Shown here: positions 8,204 through 15,339 of the stretch, piece by piece
Position numbering within the stretch: position 1 is the first letter of the stretch
How the letters are laid out: every line of letters starts with the position of its first letter
Assembly (NCBI GenBank): GCA_965602945.1
Contig: CBFDBC010000056.1
Location: forward strand, 1-17,489
DNA length: 17,489 nucleotides
Source: JAUXEH01 sp965602945
GTDB lineage: Bacteria > Acidobacteriota > Aminicenantia > Aminicenantales > Aminicenantaceae
Reading direction: 5' to 3'
Program-made: the position numbers and the translations under genes
Notes under the pieces: generated by a model
What the model saw: only the letters and a program-made list of their open reading frames with translations
The model's database searches: none
What the model was told of the DNA's origin: nothing

Positions 8204-8683
8204 CTAAAACAAGGCCCTGATAAATGCGAATGTCATGATTCCCGAGGCGATGAGCTTCAACACCATCCCGACCAGCACGCCGATGAAGACGCCCCACCCG
8301 GCGCGAAGGGCATCCTGGGTCTGTTTCCCGGCCCACAGTTCTCCGACGATCGCACCGAGAAACGCCCCTAATATCAGGCCGAACGGAGGGAATGCCAGAA
8401 GCCCCACCAGCATACCGGCCACCGCGCCCCAGAAGCCCATCCTGGACGCCCCGAATTTTCGGGCCCCAGCGGCGGGCACGATATAATCCAGTGCCGTGAC
8501 CACGGCGGTAAGCACGGCCATGGCCACGAGAAAACCGGGTGAAAACGGTTCCCAGCCCCTGGCGATGGAGAGCAGGATCAATCCCAGGAAACTGAAGGGA
8601 GGGCCTGCGACCCCGGGCACCACACAACCCATCAGCCCCACCAGCATGCTGAAGCCGCCCAGAATACTCAGAAAGCTCTCCAT
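8204..8683 (-). CDS. DUF456 family membrane protein
   Basis: The 159-residue product is almost entirely hydrophobic, with about five or six membrane segments and Gly-rich helix contacts. The stretch DYIVPAAGARKFGASRMGFWGA followed by FPPFGLILGAFLGAIVGEL is characteristic of DUF456 proteins, which have no assigned biochemical function. It is the first gene of the leftward unit that continues with the zinc ribbon (67 bp later) and GH2. The start ATG 8683 is preceded by GGGGGG only 2 nt away, which is close; no better in-frame start is present. Confidence 0.85.
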   Translation of the reverse strand: MESFLSILGGFSMLVGLMGCVVPGVAGPPFSFLGLILLSIARGWEPFSPGFLVAMAVLTAVVTALDYIVPAAGARKFGASRMGFWGAVAGMLVGLLAFPPFGLILGAFLGAIVGELWAGKQTQDALRAGWGVFIGVLVGMVLKLIASGIMTFAFIRALF

Positions 8684-8739
8684 CGCCCCCCTATTCTAGC
8701 CCCACGACCCTCAGTTTTCCAATCTCTTTTTCACAAAGC

Positions 8740-8768
8740 AGTATAGATATAAAACCAAAAAACCAAAA
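8740..8768 (-). promoter_or_regulatory. Possible promoter for the DUF456-GH2 operon
   Basis: TATACT on the minus strand (8745-8740) matches the -10 consensus at 5 of 6 positions and lies 57 bp before the DUF456 start. Upstream, only a weak -35 (TTGGTT at 15 nt or TTTTGG at 17 nt) is seen. Confidence 0.3.
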
Positions 8769-8802
8769 CGGTTGGCCAAGCTCATACGTAATATAACGGA
8801 AC

Positions 8803-8814
8803 ATATGATCATAT
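8803..8814. other. 12-bp perfect palindrome in the divergent intergenic region
   Basis: ATATGATCATAT is fully self-complementary. Sixty bp further on, CACGATGTCGTG (8861-8872) forms a second short dyad. Both lie in the 237-bp region between the divergent DUF456 and subtilase genes, between the candidate leftward promoter and the TTG start, so they could be operators. Short palindromes do arise by chance. Confidence 0.3.
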
Positions 8815-8920
8815 CATCACGGTTTCTCCCGGGGAAACGCAGGCACGACTCATTCCCTGTCACGATGTCGTGTGATCATGACGAGGTTGGCAAAGAGGTT
8901 GCATACTCAGAGTTGGGAAA

Positions 8921-10354
8921 TTGAAAAAACACCTGGCAGTCCTGGTTTTACTCATCGGAGCGTTCTCCGCCCGACTTCCGGCCGACACGTTCCCGGCCCC
9001 TGCGGAGGATGACATCCAGAGAGACTATCTAGCAGCCAGGAAGACGTTCTACTCCCTGCTCAAAGAGAACTCTCAGGGGCTCCCCTTCGAACAGGAAGAC
9101 TACCGGAAGCTGCAGGCCGCCCAGCTCGTGTATCCCGGGCTGTACGAACACCTGATGAGTTACTTTCACCTGCTCTATGTGCCGGATGACGCTCAAGAGG
9201 CGGGAGCCCGCCTTGGCTTCCAGGAGATATCGACCCTGATGGCCCAAGATTTTCTCCGATCGATCCCCATGCAAGGCCCGAAGCCGGACATCTCCCCTCT
9301 GCAATCCCTCGTCCTGTCCACAGGCTACTATGCTCAGGAGGCACTCCCTACTTTCCGCCGTTTCTCGCGCCGCGTTCACCGCAAGGTCAAGGGCCAGTGG
9401 GCCTTCGAAGACTTGGGTGTCAGGGAGACCCACAACATCTCCCGGGGACGGGGAGTGCGGCTGGCTGTCATCGATACGGGTCTGGATCCGAGCCTGCGGG
9501 ACATCCGCAGGCATGTGAGCGCCTACAAGGACCTGCTCGACAGCGCCGGTCCCAATCCGGATAAAGGAAGGTTCCCATACGACTGGGAGGGGCATGGGAC
9601 ATCCCTGGCATCCATCATCCTCCAGGTCGCACCCGAAGTGGAGCTCATGATCATAAAATTCTATGAGGGTGAGAGCATGGGCCGGGTACCCGAATCCGTG
9701 TGGACCCACTACCTCCTGGTTGCCGGCATCATGTGGGCGGCCCGCAACGGCGCCGACATCATCAACCTGAGTGTGAGCCTGCGGCGGAACACACCGGCCC
9801 TCAGGCAAGCGATCCGGTACTGCTGGGACCACAACATCGTGGTCATCACTTCCATGGGAAACAAGAGATCCCCGCAACACTCGGCTCTGTCCCGGTATCC
9901 CGCAGCCTACCCCTGGACCATCGCCGTGGGCGGCGTGGAAAAAACAGACGACGTGCTCAAGATCTGGGAATATTCGGCGTCAGGGCCCTATGTGGACGTG
10001 GTCGCACCAGCCAAAGACATCTGGGTCGAGGTGCCTCAATACCGGGGCCGCAGCAGCCTGGCGAACCACCGGTACGGCAATTCCCTGGCCACCTCCTTCG
10101 TGTCCGGGACCGCGGCCCTCATACTTGCGGCCATGGATGCCGACACCCGGAAGATCCTCTTGTCCCGTCCGGGCGGGATCACAGAATCCATACGCCGCAT
10201 CCTGCATCAGACCGCCTCCAACGAAAAACTGGGATACCTGTCCCCCAATCCGGATTCGGGTCACGGCATCATCGAGATCCCCAAGGCCATCGCGCTGGCA
10301 CGCGTCTGGTCCCCCGACAACTTGATTTTTACCTTCCCGGCGCTTGGGTTCTGA
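8921..10354 (+). CDS. Exported S8 (subtilisin-like) serine protease with novel N-terminal region
   Basis: The 477-residue product begins at a TTG codon (8921), the only start that includes the signal peptide (MKKHLAVLVLLIGAFS); a stop codon lies in frame 42 bp upstream. The ribosome binding site is weak (GGGAAA). Residues 25-165 form an N-terminal region unlike a standard I9 propeptide, rich in Tyr, Leu and Gln. The S8 triad is Asp185 (LAVIDTGLD), His225 (WEGHGTSLA) and Ser388 (YGNSLATSFVSG), with oxyanion Asn314 (TSMGNKRS). The GNSLATS box departs from the usual GTSMAxP, placing it in a divergent branch. It shares little with the subtilase at 229-1887 beyond the motifs and has no inserted domain. 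It is convergent with the DUF2752 gene 18 bp away. Confidence 0.9.
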   Translation: MKKHLAVLVLLIGAFSARLPADTFPAPAEDDIQRDYLAARKTFYSLLKENSQGLPFEQEDYRKLQAAQLVYPGLYEHLMSYFHLLYVPDDAQEAGARLGFQEISTLMAQDFLRSIPMQGPKPDISPLQSLVLSTGYYAQEALPTFRRFSRRVHRKVKGQWAFEDLGVRETHNISRGRGVRLAVIDTGLDPSLRDIRRHVSAYKDLLDSAGPNPDKGRFPYDWEGHGTSLASIILQVAPEVELMIIKFYEGESMGRVPESVWTHYLLVAGIMWAARNGADIINLSVSLRRNTPALRQAIRYCWDHNIVVITSMGNKRSPQHSALSRYPAAYPWTIAVGGVEKTDDVLKIWEYSASGPYVDVVAPAKDIWVEVPQYRGRSSLANHRYGNSLATSFVSGTAALILAAMDADTRKILLSRPGGITESIRRILHQTASNEKLGYLSPNPDSGHGIIEIPKAIALARVWSPDNLIFTFPALGF

Positions 10355-10372
10355 TCCGAATTTCAGGCAGGC

Positions 10373-10846
10373 TCAGAGGAACCGGGCCAGCGTGATCAGC
10401 CAGTTTATCCCATATAGGATGGCGAGCCCGATGAGCCCGCGGTTCAGCCACACCCCGTTCCCAAAGACGGCGGCCGCCCCTTGAGGGAACAGCAGGATGC
10501 CCAGGCGGAACACCGCCTGCAGCAGGATGTAAAGGAGCGTGAGTGCGCCCAACCGATGGAACTCCCAGCTCGCGGCCAGGTTCCCGTGTGCGGCGGCCAC
10601 CACGGAGCGCGTCAGCCCGCAGCCCGGGCATGGGAGCCCCGTCAGATCAAGGAACGAACAGGTTTCAGGCAGTTGGATGGAGAAAAGATGAACCTGGCCG
10701 CCTCCGGGCCCTCCGGGTGACAGGATCAGCGCTGCCGCGAAGATCGCCGTGCAGACGAAGAGTACCACGAGATGGGGCAGGTGCCGCCTGTCAAACGCAA
10801 GAAAACGCAGGCAGGCGCTGGCGCGCCGAGGATCGTCGGGGTCCAT
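10373..10846 (-). CDS. DUF2752 membrane protein
   Basis: The 157-residue product shows the DUF2752 signature LPCPGCGLTRSVVAAAHGN (Cys73/Cys76), preceded by Cys63. It has a hydrophobic segment before it (about 24-43) and two after it (about 100-117, 134-152). The cysteines suggest metal binding in the membrane; no function is established. ATG 10846 lies 8 nt past the stop of the upstream gene without a clear Shine-Dalgarno sequence, so translation may depend on coupling. An open frame extends upstream to 10990, but that part lies inside the neighbouring gene. Confidence 0.82.
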   Translation of the reverse strand: MDPDDPRRASACLRFLAFDRRHLPHLVVLFVCTAIFAAALILSPGGPGGGQVHLFSIQLPETCSFLDLTGLPCPGCGLTRSVVAAAHGNLAASWEFHRLGALTLLYILLQAVFRLGILLFPQGAAAVFGNGVWLNRGLIGLAILYGINWLITLARFL

Positions 10847-10854
10847 GGCCGGGC

Positions 10855-11283
10855 TCAGGCGAATGCGTCTTTGACCTCCGGGCGCATCAGGATCACCAGA
10901 CACCAGATACCGATGGGCAGCCCGATTACGCAGCAGGGGCTGATGCAGGGTAACATGGCCAGGATACTGGCGGCCACGGCCAGGCCCCACTGCTTCAGAT
11001 CTTTCATCTTCAGAGCGGCATAGATGATAAACGCGGCCACCAGAAGCTCGACAAAGGCGCCGCCCATGGCGAACACACCCTCGAATATATCCTCGTACCA
11101 GCTCGGCATGTCATCCGCCCAGCGGTTCGCGAACCCCGCTACCGATGCCCATCCGGCTCCCATGACGGTCAGCAGCGCGAAAGCGGCCCCCACGACTCCC
11201 GTGATCAGCAGCCCCAGGGACGGCCCGGAGACCTGCTGGCGGGCCTGCGCCGCCGATTGGTCGATGACTTGGTTGTCGGTCAT
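10855..11283 (-). CDS. Small membrane protein with SPCC-GLPIGIW-PEVKxAF tail
   Basis: The 142-residue product has hydrophobic segments at about 23-43, 72-92 and 100-133. It ends ISPCCVIGLPIGIW...RPEVKDAFA, a C-terminal pattern found in many uncharacterised bacterial membrane proteins, often preceding housekeeping or stress genes. ATG 11283 follows AAGGAGGG; an in-frame ATG at 11298 lacks such a site. It is followed directly by the DUF2752 gene, and the pair likely forms an operon. Function is unknown. Confidence 0.75.
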   Translation of the reverse strand: MTDNQVIDQSAAQARQQVSGPSLGLLITGVVGAAFALLTVMGAGWASVAGFANRWADDMPSWYEDIFEGVFAMGGAFVELLVAAFIIYAALKMKDLKQWGLAVAASILAMLPCISPCCVIGLPIGIWCLVILMRPEVKDAFA

Positions 11284-11353
11284 TCTTCCCTCCTTCACTT
11301 ACCCTGAACTCTTCATGAAAAATGCAGATGTTCTTTTTTACTCCAGGCTATGG

Positions 11354-11378
11354 CCCGGCAGACCCAGGGCCTGCCGGG
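11354..11378 (-). terminator. Hairpin between GYD gene and membrane-protein operon
   Basis: CCCGGCAG (11354-11361) and CTGCCGGG (11371-11378) form a perfect 8-bp stem with a 9-nt loop in the 176-bp gap. It follows the GYD gene on the minus strand. There is no clear T-tract on either side, so it may be a weak or factor-assisted terminator, or another structure. Confidence 0.35.
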
Positions 11379-11443
11379 ATGTTTAACCGGTTCACTGTTA
11401 AATACGAATCTTCGCCGGAATTTGTTCAGCCTCGAGAGGTGAA

Positions 11444-11460
11444 ACCTGAATAATTCAGGT
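11444..11460. other. 17-bp palindrome at the GYD gene 3' end
   Basis: ACCTGAATAATTCAGGT is an inverted repeat with 8-bp arms around a single base. Its last base is also the last base of the GYD stop codon. The absence of a loop makes it a better DNA-binding site than an RNA hairpin. Confidence 0.35.
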
Positions 11461-11747
11461 CAGATCATTTTGATAAATTCGTCCCAGGGCGTCGCCTCGA
11501 GTGTTTCCGTCGTCGAATGACCATAGGAGCGGATGATCAAAGCGGCCTTCGTGACTTGTTTCGGATCGTCGGACTCGATGATATCGATCACATCGAAACG
11601 GCCGTTTACGGCATAGCTTTCCTTCCAGCGCACTTCGGGGCACTCCAGGCTGATCTTGGAGGCCACGTTCTCCGCGATCTTCTTGAACTCAAAGGGGTCG
11701 CTGAACGCTTCGGGTGAGACACGGCTGAGGATAATATATGTAGCCAC
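11460..11747 (-). CDS. GYD-domain protein
   Basis: The 95-residue product matches the GYD family, small alpha/beta (ferredoxin-like) proteins of unknown function. It starts ATYIILSRVSPEAF, contains the family's central GRFDVIDIIE (a GxYDxVxxxE variant) and a helix PKQVTKAALIIRSYG, and ends in a sequence that includes ETLEATPWDEF. The start is GTG 11747, preceded by GGAGGG at 4 nt; an in-frame ATG at 11813 would add 22 polar residues that are not part of the family. It is transcribed divergently from the sigma factor gene with 137 bp between the two starts. Confidence 0.85.
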   Translation of the reverse strand: MATYIILSRVSPEAFSDPFEFKKIAENVASKISLECPEVRWKESYAVNGRFDVIDIIESDDPKQVTKAALIIRSYGHSTTETLEATPWDEFIKMI

Positions 11748-11844
11748 GGGTCCCTCCTTTTTAGTGTGATTCTGCTCGCGCCTAAGCTTACGATAAATCC
11801 GGATTCCGGGCAATAAAAAAATGCAACAAAAATGTGTCGATTTG

Positions 11845-11853
11845 TGTTATAGT
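11845..11853 (+). promoter_or_regulatory. Extended -10 promoter of the sigma factor gene
   Basis: TGTTATAGT (11845-11853) fits the extended -10 pattern TGnTATAnT. Transcription would start near 11860, giving a 25-nt leader with the ribosome binding sequence AGGGGA before ATG 11885. No good -35 hexamer is found, as usual for extended -10 promoters. Confidence 0.5.
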
Positions 11854-11884
11854 ATTTAGATAGGATTTATAGGGGACGAGAAAG

Positions 11885-13273
11885 ATGTCTAAGAACACGA
11901 CAAAGTACTTGGATGATCCGTACATCTCCCGCATCCTTACGAGAATCCTGGAGGATCAGGGAGGGTTTTACACGATCGAAAACCGGGCAGCCGCAGGCCA
12001 GGAACCCGGGATCGCCATGACTACCGATCCCGTAAAGCTCTACATGCGGGAAATGGGCAGCATATTCCTGCTTTCGCAGGCTGAAGAGGTGTCGATTGCC
12101 AAGCGGATCGAGAAGGGAGAGAACATCATCATCAATGCGCTCTGCCGCACTCCGTACATCCTGGATGAGATATTGAGTCTCGAAGAGAGCCTGAAAAGGG
12201 AGCCCAACGCGGGGCGCCGTTTCTTCGAGCTCAATGAAGAGGAGATGGGACGGGAAGGATACCAGCAGAGGATCGATGAGATCCGTGACGGTTTCAAGCA
12301 GATCAGAAAAACCGGACGACGGCTGGAACGCATGACAGGCAGGAAAAACTCTCAGTTCTCACGCGGAAGGCCCGTCATAAAAATAAAGCGCCTCATCAGC
12401 GCGATGGAGATCCGGCCCAAGACCATGGATGAGATCATCGACGGCATCTATCGGAGGCTGAGAGCGGACGCGGCCGGAAAATCGGATAGGTCCCGAAGCG
12501 AGGACGCAAAGAAGATCCTCCAGGGCATCGCCCGGGGAAAACGCACACGGGACAAAGCCAAAAGGGAGCTGGTGTCCGCCAACCTCCGGCTGGTGGTGTC
12601 CATCGCTAAAAAATATCAGAACAGAGGCCTTCAGCTTCTGGACCTGATCCAGGAGGGGAACCTGGGCCTGATGCGGGCCGTTGAGAAGTTCGAGTACCGC
12701 CTGGGACACAAGTTTTCCACCTATGCCACCTGGTGGATCCGTCAGGCCATCACTCGAGCCATCGCAGACCAGGGACGGACCATCCGGGTCCCGGTTCACG
12801 TCACAGAACAGCTGCAGAAACTGCACCGGATCACGAAAGCCTGGCTGCAGACCATGGGCCGTGAGCCCACAGCCGAAGAGCTTTCCCTGAAAATGAAACT
12901 CCCGCTGCCCAAGGTCAATAAGCTGCGCAAGATCATCCAGGACCCGGTCTCCATTGAGACCCCGGTCGGGACCAACGGCGACGGCCAGCTGGGAGACTTC
13001 CTCAAGGACCAGGACATGACCTCCCCTCCGGATACGGTGATCCACATCAGCCTCAAAGAACAGATTGAGGAAGCCCTTGACCAGCTTTCGGAACGCGAGT
13101 CCAAGATCCTGCGGATGCGGTTCGGCTTGAGTGATGAGCGGGAACACACCCTGGAAGAGGTGGGCAGGAAATTCAAGGTGACGCGTGAAAGGATCCGGCA
13201 GATCGAATCCAAGGCCCTGAAAAAGATCCGGGCCAATCCATCCAGCTGTGTGCTGAAGTCATTCGCTTCCTGA
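11885..13273 (+). CDS. rpoD: RNA polymerase sigma factor, RpoD/SigA family
   Basis: The 462-residue product is a sigma70-family factor. Region 1.2 is at about 48-80 (DPVKLYMREMG), a non-conserved insert at about 85-222, and region 2 at about 227-300 (LVSANLRLVVSIAKKY, LDLIQEGNLGLMRAVEKFE, STYATWWIRQAITRAIADQGRTI). Region 3 covers about 303-380 (PVHV, GREPTAEEL, GDGQLGDFL) and region 4 about 390-455, with the -35-binding helix-turn-helix HTLEEVGRKFKVTRERIRQIESKAL. It recognises housekeeping-type promoters. It lacks a clear region 1.1: only about 46 residues precede region 1.2, and primary factors usually carry an acidic domain there. It could therefore be the primary sigma factor or a group 2 relative; the gene symbol is given for the family. 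It has an ATG start with AGGGGA 8 nt upstream. Confidence 0.9.
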   Translation: MSKNTTKYLDDPYISRILTRILEDQGGFYTIENRAAAGQEPGIAMTTDPVKLYMREMGSIFLLSQAEEVSIAKRIEKGENIIINALCRTPYILDEILSLEESLKREPNAGRRFFELNEEEMGREGYQQRIDEIRDGFKQIRKTGRRLERMTGRKNSQFSRGRPVIKIKRLISAMEIRPKTMDEIIDGIYRRLRADAAGKSDRSRSEDAKKILQGIARGKRTRDKAKRELVSANLRLVVSIAKKYQNRGLQLLDLIQEGNLGLMRAVEKFEYRLGHKFSTYATWWIRQAITRAIADQGRTIRVPVHVTEQLQKLHRITKAWLQTMGREPTAEELSLKMKLPLPKVNKLRKIIQDPVSIETPVGTNGDGQLGDFLKDQDMTSPPDTVIHISLKEQIEEALDQLSERESKILRMRFGLSDEREHTLEEVGRKFKVTRERIRQIESKALKKIRANPSSCVLKSFAS

Positions 13274-13291
13274 TGCCGCCTCGATCTTGAG

Positions 13292-13311
13292 GAACCGGCC
13301 CCTTCCGGCTC
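13292..13311 (-). terminator. Possible hairpin downstream of namZ-like gene
   Basis: On the minus strand GAGCCGG AAGGGG CCGGTTC forms a 7-bp stem (one G-U) directly after the TGA of the NamZ-like gene (13314), in the 40-bp gap to the convergent sigma gene. It has no T-tract, so it would be a weak terminator. Confidence 0.3.
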
Positions 13312-13313
13312 GC

Positions 13314-14537
13314 TCATTTGTAGCGCAGGTACTTCTCGCGCACGGACTCGAAACGCGCGATCGCCTCAGCACAGGTGGCCAATATCTCCTCGGGTCCGAA
13401 TCCCTCCGATACCATGGCCCGGAGGACCTCGTTGCCCCAGAGTTTGTCCAGGTATTTGTTCATCGCGAAGCGTTCGGGCCAGAGCCGGTGTGCCGCGCAC
13501 AGCAGGGCGACGGCCAGGGGAACCGGCTCGAAGATCTCACGGTCCGTGACCGTGAGCCGCAGCCCTTGGCATGCCTCTCCTAAATACTTGGGTTTGGAGA
13601 CCACCCCGGGGATAACCCGGGGACGGAAGGTCACCGGCTCGGCCTTTACCCCGGCCATCACTTCAGCGGGGAGGGCATCCAGCCATTTCCGGGCATTTAC
13701 GTAGGGGGCGCCCACGGAAAGGAACGGGGAATCCGTCCCCCGGCCCTCCGACAGGTTGGTCCCCTCCAGCAGGCACATCCCGGGATAGACCACGGCCGTC
13801 TCCAGGGTTTGCATGTTGGGGGACGTCCCGGTCCAGGGAAATCCGGTCTCGTCGAACCACATGCTGCGCCCGTACCCGCTCATCGGGATGACGGTCAGGT
13901 CCGCCCCGATGTGGAAACCGCCGAAGGATTCGGTATTGAAGAGCTCCGCCAGCTCCCCCACGGTCATGCCGTAGCGTATGGGCATGGGAATGACACCCAC
14001 ATAGCTGGAGAAGGACGGATTGGTGACGGCACCCTCCACGCGTTCGGCGGTGATGGGATCGGGCCGGTCGCACACGATCACGGGGATGCCGGCCCGAGCA
14101 GCGGCCTTCATGGAGAGGAACAGGCTGGAGATGAAGGTGTAGAACTTCACTCCCACGTCCTGGACATCGTACACCAACACGTCCACATCGCGGAGCATGC
14201 CGGGTGTGGGCGAGAGAAACTCGCCGTACAGGCTGTAGACCGTGATCTCCTTGTACCTCGCCTCACGAATGCCGGCGGCGTCCTCGACATTGCCCAAGAA
14301 TCCGTGCTCGGGCCCGAACACGGCGATGACCCGGGCGTGCCGGGAGAGCAGGTCTACGATGTGCCGGCCCCGGGCATCGAGGGACGTGTGGTTGGCGATG
14401 ATACCGACGCGTTTTCCGCGCACCAGGTCCAGGTGGTCGGCCAGCAGGTTCTCGAGCCCGACCTTGACCCGGGCCTCGGCGGCACCGCAGGTCATCACGA
14501 GTGCCACCGCACCGACCAGGAACCTGTGCGCGATCAC
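13314..14537 (-). CDS. namZ: NamZ/DUF1343-type exo-beta-N-acetylmuramidase, exported
   Basis: The 407-residue product matches the DUF1343 (NamZ, GH171) family, which releases MurNAc from the non-reducing end of cell-wall fragments. Seen motifs are GKRVGIIANHTS (41-52), VFGPEHGFLG (73-82), LVYDVQDVGVKFYTF (121-135), VCDRPDPI (155-162), IRYGMTVGELA (187-197), and LEGTNLSEGRGTDSPF (257-272). The signal peptide is about 1-22 (AVALVMTCGAAEA). The start is GTG 14537, one nucleotide past the TGA of the NIPSNAP-like gene; TTG 14543 is an alternative, overlapping that stop. No strong Shine-Dalgarno sequence is seen, so translation is probably coupled. It is the last gene of a three-gene operon. It points to recycling or scavenging of peptidoglycan in the periplasm. 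Confidence 0.9.
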   Translation of the reverse strand: MIAHRFLVGAVALVMTCGAAEARVKVGLENLLADHLDLVRGKRVGIIANHTSLDARGRHIVDLLSRHARVIAVFGPEHGFLGNVEDAAGIREARYKEITVYSLYGEFLSPTPGMLRDVDVLVYDVQDVGVKFYTFISSLFLSMKAAARAGIPVIVCDRPDPITAERVEGAVTNPSFSSYVGVIPMPIRYGMTVGELAELFNTESFGGFHIGADLTVIPMSGYGRSMWFDETGFPWTGTSPNMQTLETAVVYPGMCLLEGTNLSEGRGTDSPFLSVGAPYVNARKWLDALPAEVMAGVKAEPVTFRPRVIPGVVSKPKYLGEACQGLRLTVTDREIFEPVPLAVALLCAAHRLWPERFAMNKYLDKLWGNEVLRAMVSEGFGPEEILATCAEAIARFESVREKYLRYK

Positions 14538-14538
14538 C

Positions 14539-14895
14539 TCATTCAAGCCAGAGATCCCGGCCCAGGTCCTTCCACACTTCGAGGCGCATGCTGCCGTGCT
14601 GGAAGACGCCCATGTAGTAGGGATCATGCTTCTTGTATTCGGCATAGTCGCCTTCGTAATCCCCGCGCCGCTTCTTGTAAGCTTCAAAATCCGCCAGGCT
14701 GTCGTACTCCCACATGACGAAATGCCGTTCTGACTCCTCCCCGGCAAAGGTCTTGACGAAGTACCGCACGCTCTTCCATTCTTTGAAGAGGCCGCGGTTC
14801 TCCTTGACGTATCTGAGCCACCCCTTCATGGCCCCTGCATGTTTTGTTTCCTGCCCCTCGCCCACCAGCCAGCTTTCGACCTCGAACACCGACAT
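14539..14895 (-). CDS. NIPSNAP-like (dimeric alpha/beta barrel) protein
   Basis: The 118-residue product is probably a ferredoxin-like alpha/beta barrel. A first strand MSVFEVESWLV is followed by a helix region with MKGWLRYVKENRGLFKEW, a strand VRYFVKTF, then RHFVMWEYDSLADFEAYKKR, a pattern used by NIPSNAP and related ABM-type proteins. The C-terminus (MRLEVWKDLGRDLWLE) gives a further strand. No catalytic residues are evident. ATG 14895 is preferred over ATG 14910 because GGGGAGG sits 6 nt upstream. It lies one nucleotide after the stop of the 66-aa Tat protein. Function is unknown; proteins of this type bind small molecules or act as oxygenase-like folds. Confidence 0.7.
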   Translation of the reverse strand: MSVFEVESWLVGEGQETKHAGAMKGWLRYVKENRGLFKEWKSVRYFVKTFAGEESERHFVMWEYDSLADFEAYKKRRGDYEGDYAEYKKHDPYYMGVFQHGSMRLEVWKDLGRDLWLE

Positions 14896-14896
14896 G

Positions 14897-15097
14897 TCAG
14901 TCCTCCCCAAAAACCGCTGTGCCGCCGAATTCGGCCCCGTATTCCAGAACGAGCCGGCGGATCACTGAGCACTCCGGGAGACACGGTCTCTTCGCCGGCG
15001 TACCGGCAAAGGCAGCCGGCCCGGCCAGCAGAGCGATTCCGCACCGCATCCCGACGGTCATGAAGTTTCGCCTTTTGATGGATCCTGTTTCGATCAT
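14897..15097 (-). CDS. Small Tat-signal protein (66 aa)
   Basis: The product carries a twin-arginine signal-like N-terminus, SIKRRNFMTVG (Arg9/Arg10), a hydrophobic stretch (about 14-30) and a likely cleavage site near AFAG. A mature part of only about 35 residues has a Cys-x3-Cys pair (CLPEC, 39/43) and a C-terminus VIRRLVLEYGAEFGG. ATG 15097 is preceded by GGAGG at 6 nt, and an extended -10 promoter lies about 30 bp upstream. Its stop TGA is one base from the ATG of the next gene. Good start signals and tight spacing support a real gene despite its size; alternatively it is the shortened remnant of a larger Tat protein. I know no function. Confidence 0.62.
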   Translation of the reverse strand: MIETGSIKRRNFMTVGMRCGIALLAGPAAFAGTPAKRPCLPECSVIRRLVLEYGAEFGGTAVFGED

Positions 15098-15125
15098 CCC
15101 TGTCCTCCGTCTTTTGTGTTCCCAG

Positions 15126-15134
15126 AGTATAACA
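15126..15134 (-). promoter_or_regulatory. Extended -10 promoter for the Tat/NIPSNAP/NamZ operon
   Basis: The minus strand reads TGTTATACT (15134-15126), a near-perfect extended -10. The start of transcription would be near 15119, about 22 nt before ATG 15097. No -35 consensus is present; instead the region where it would lie (about 15149-15154) touches a TGCGATA box (15155-15161), suggesting activator dependence. Confidence 0.55.
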
Positions 15135-15154
15135 CAGACCTCTGTCCCAGCCTA

Positions 15155-15250
15155 TATCGCACTCTCACATCAAATGGATCGAGAGGGCTTCCGCCGGGGA
15201 ACGGCCCAGATAATGCGACAAAGTGCGACATATACCGCCATAGTGCGACA
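15155..15250. repeat. Four TGCGAYA boxes, three in phased direct array, one inverted
   Basis: TGCGACA occurs at 15214-15220, 15224-15230 and 15244-15250, i.e. with start-to-start distances of exactly 10 and 20 bp. The last two extend to AGTGCGACATAT. An inverted copy, TATCGCA (15155-15161, inside TATATCGCACT), overlaps the -35 region of the leftward promoter. The helical phasing suggests cooperative protein binding. A transposon end with multiple terminal repeats is an alternative. Confidence 0.5.
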
Positions 15251-15339
15251 TATCCCCCAAAACGATTGACACCCCAACCTGTTCCGCCTACCGTTAGTAC
15301 AGACAGGATGTTTTCATAGGGCGGGCCCGGGGAACCAAA

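Noticed and set aside
8133..8627. 164-codon frame on the minus strand overlapping the DUF456 gene
   Set aside because: It is a different frame of the same strand with no hydrophobic or motif logic; the DUF456 frame is clearly the real one.
9029..9880. 283-codon frame on the minus strand
   Set aside because: It is antisense to the second subtilase, with no motif or ribosome binding site.
15214..15250. CRISPR array
   Set aside because: The repeat unit is 7-12 bp with 10-20 bp periods, and there are no cas genes. It is not CRISPR-like.
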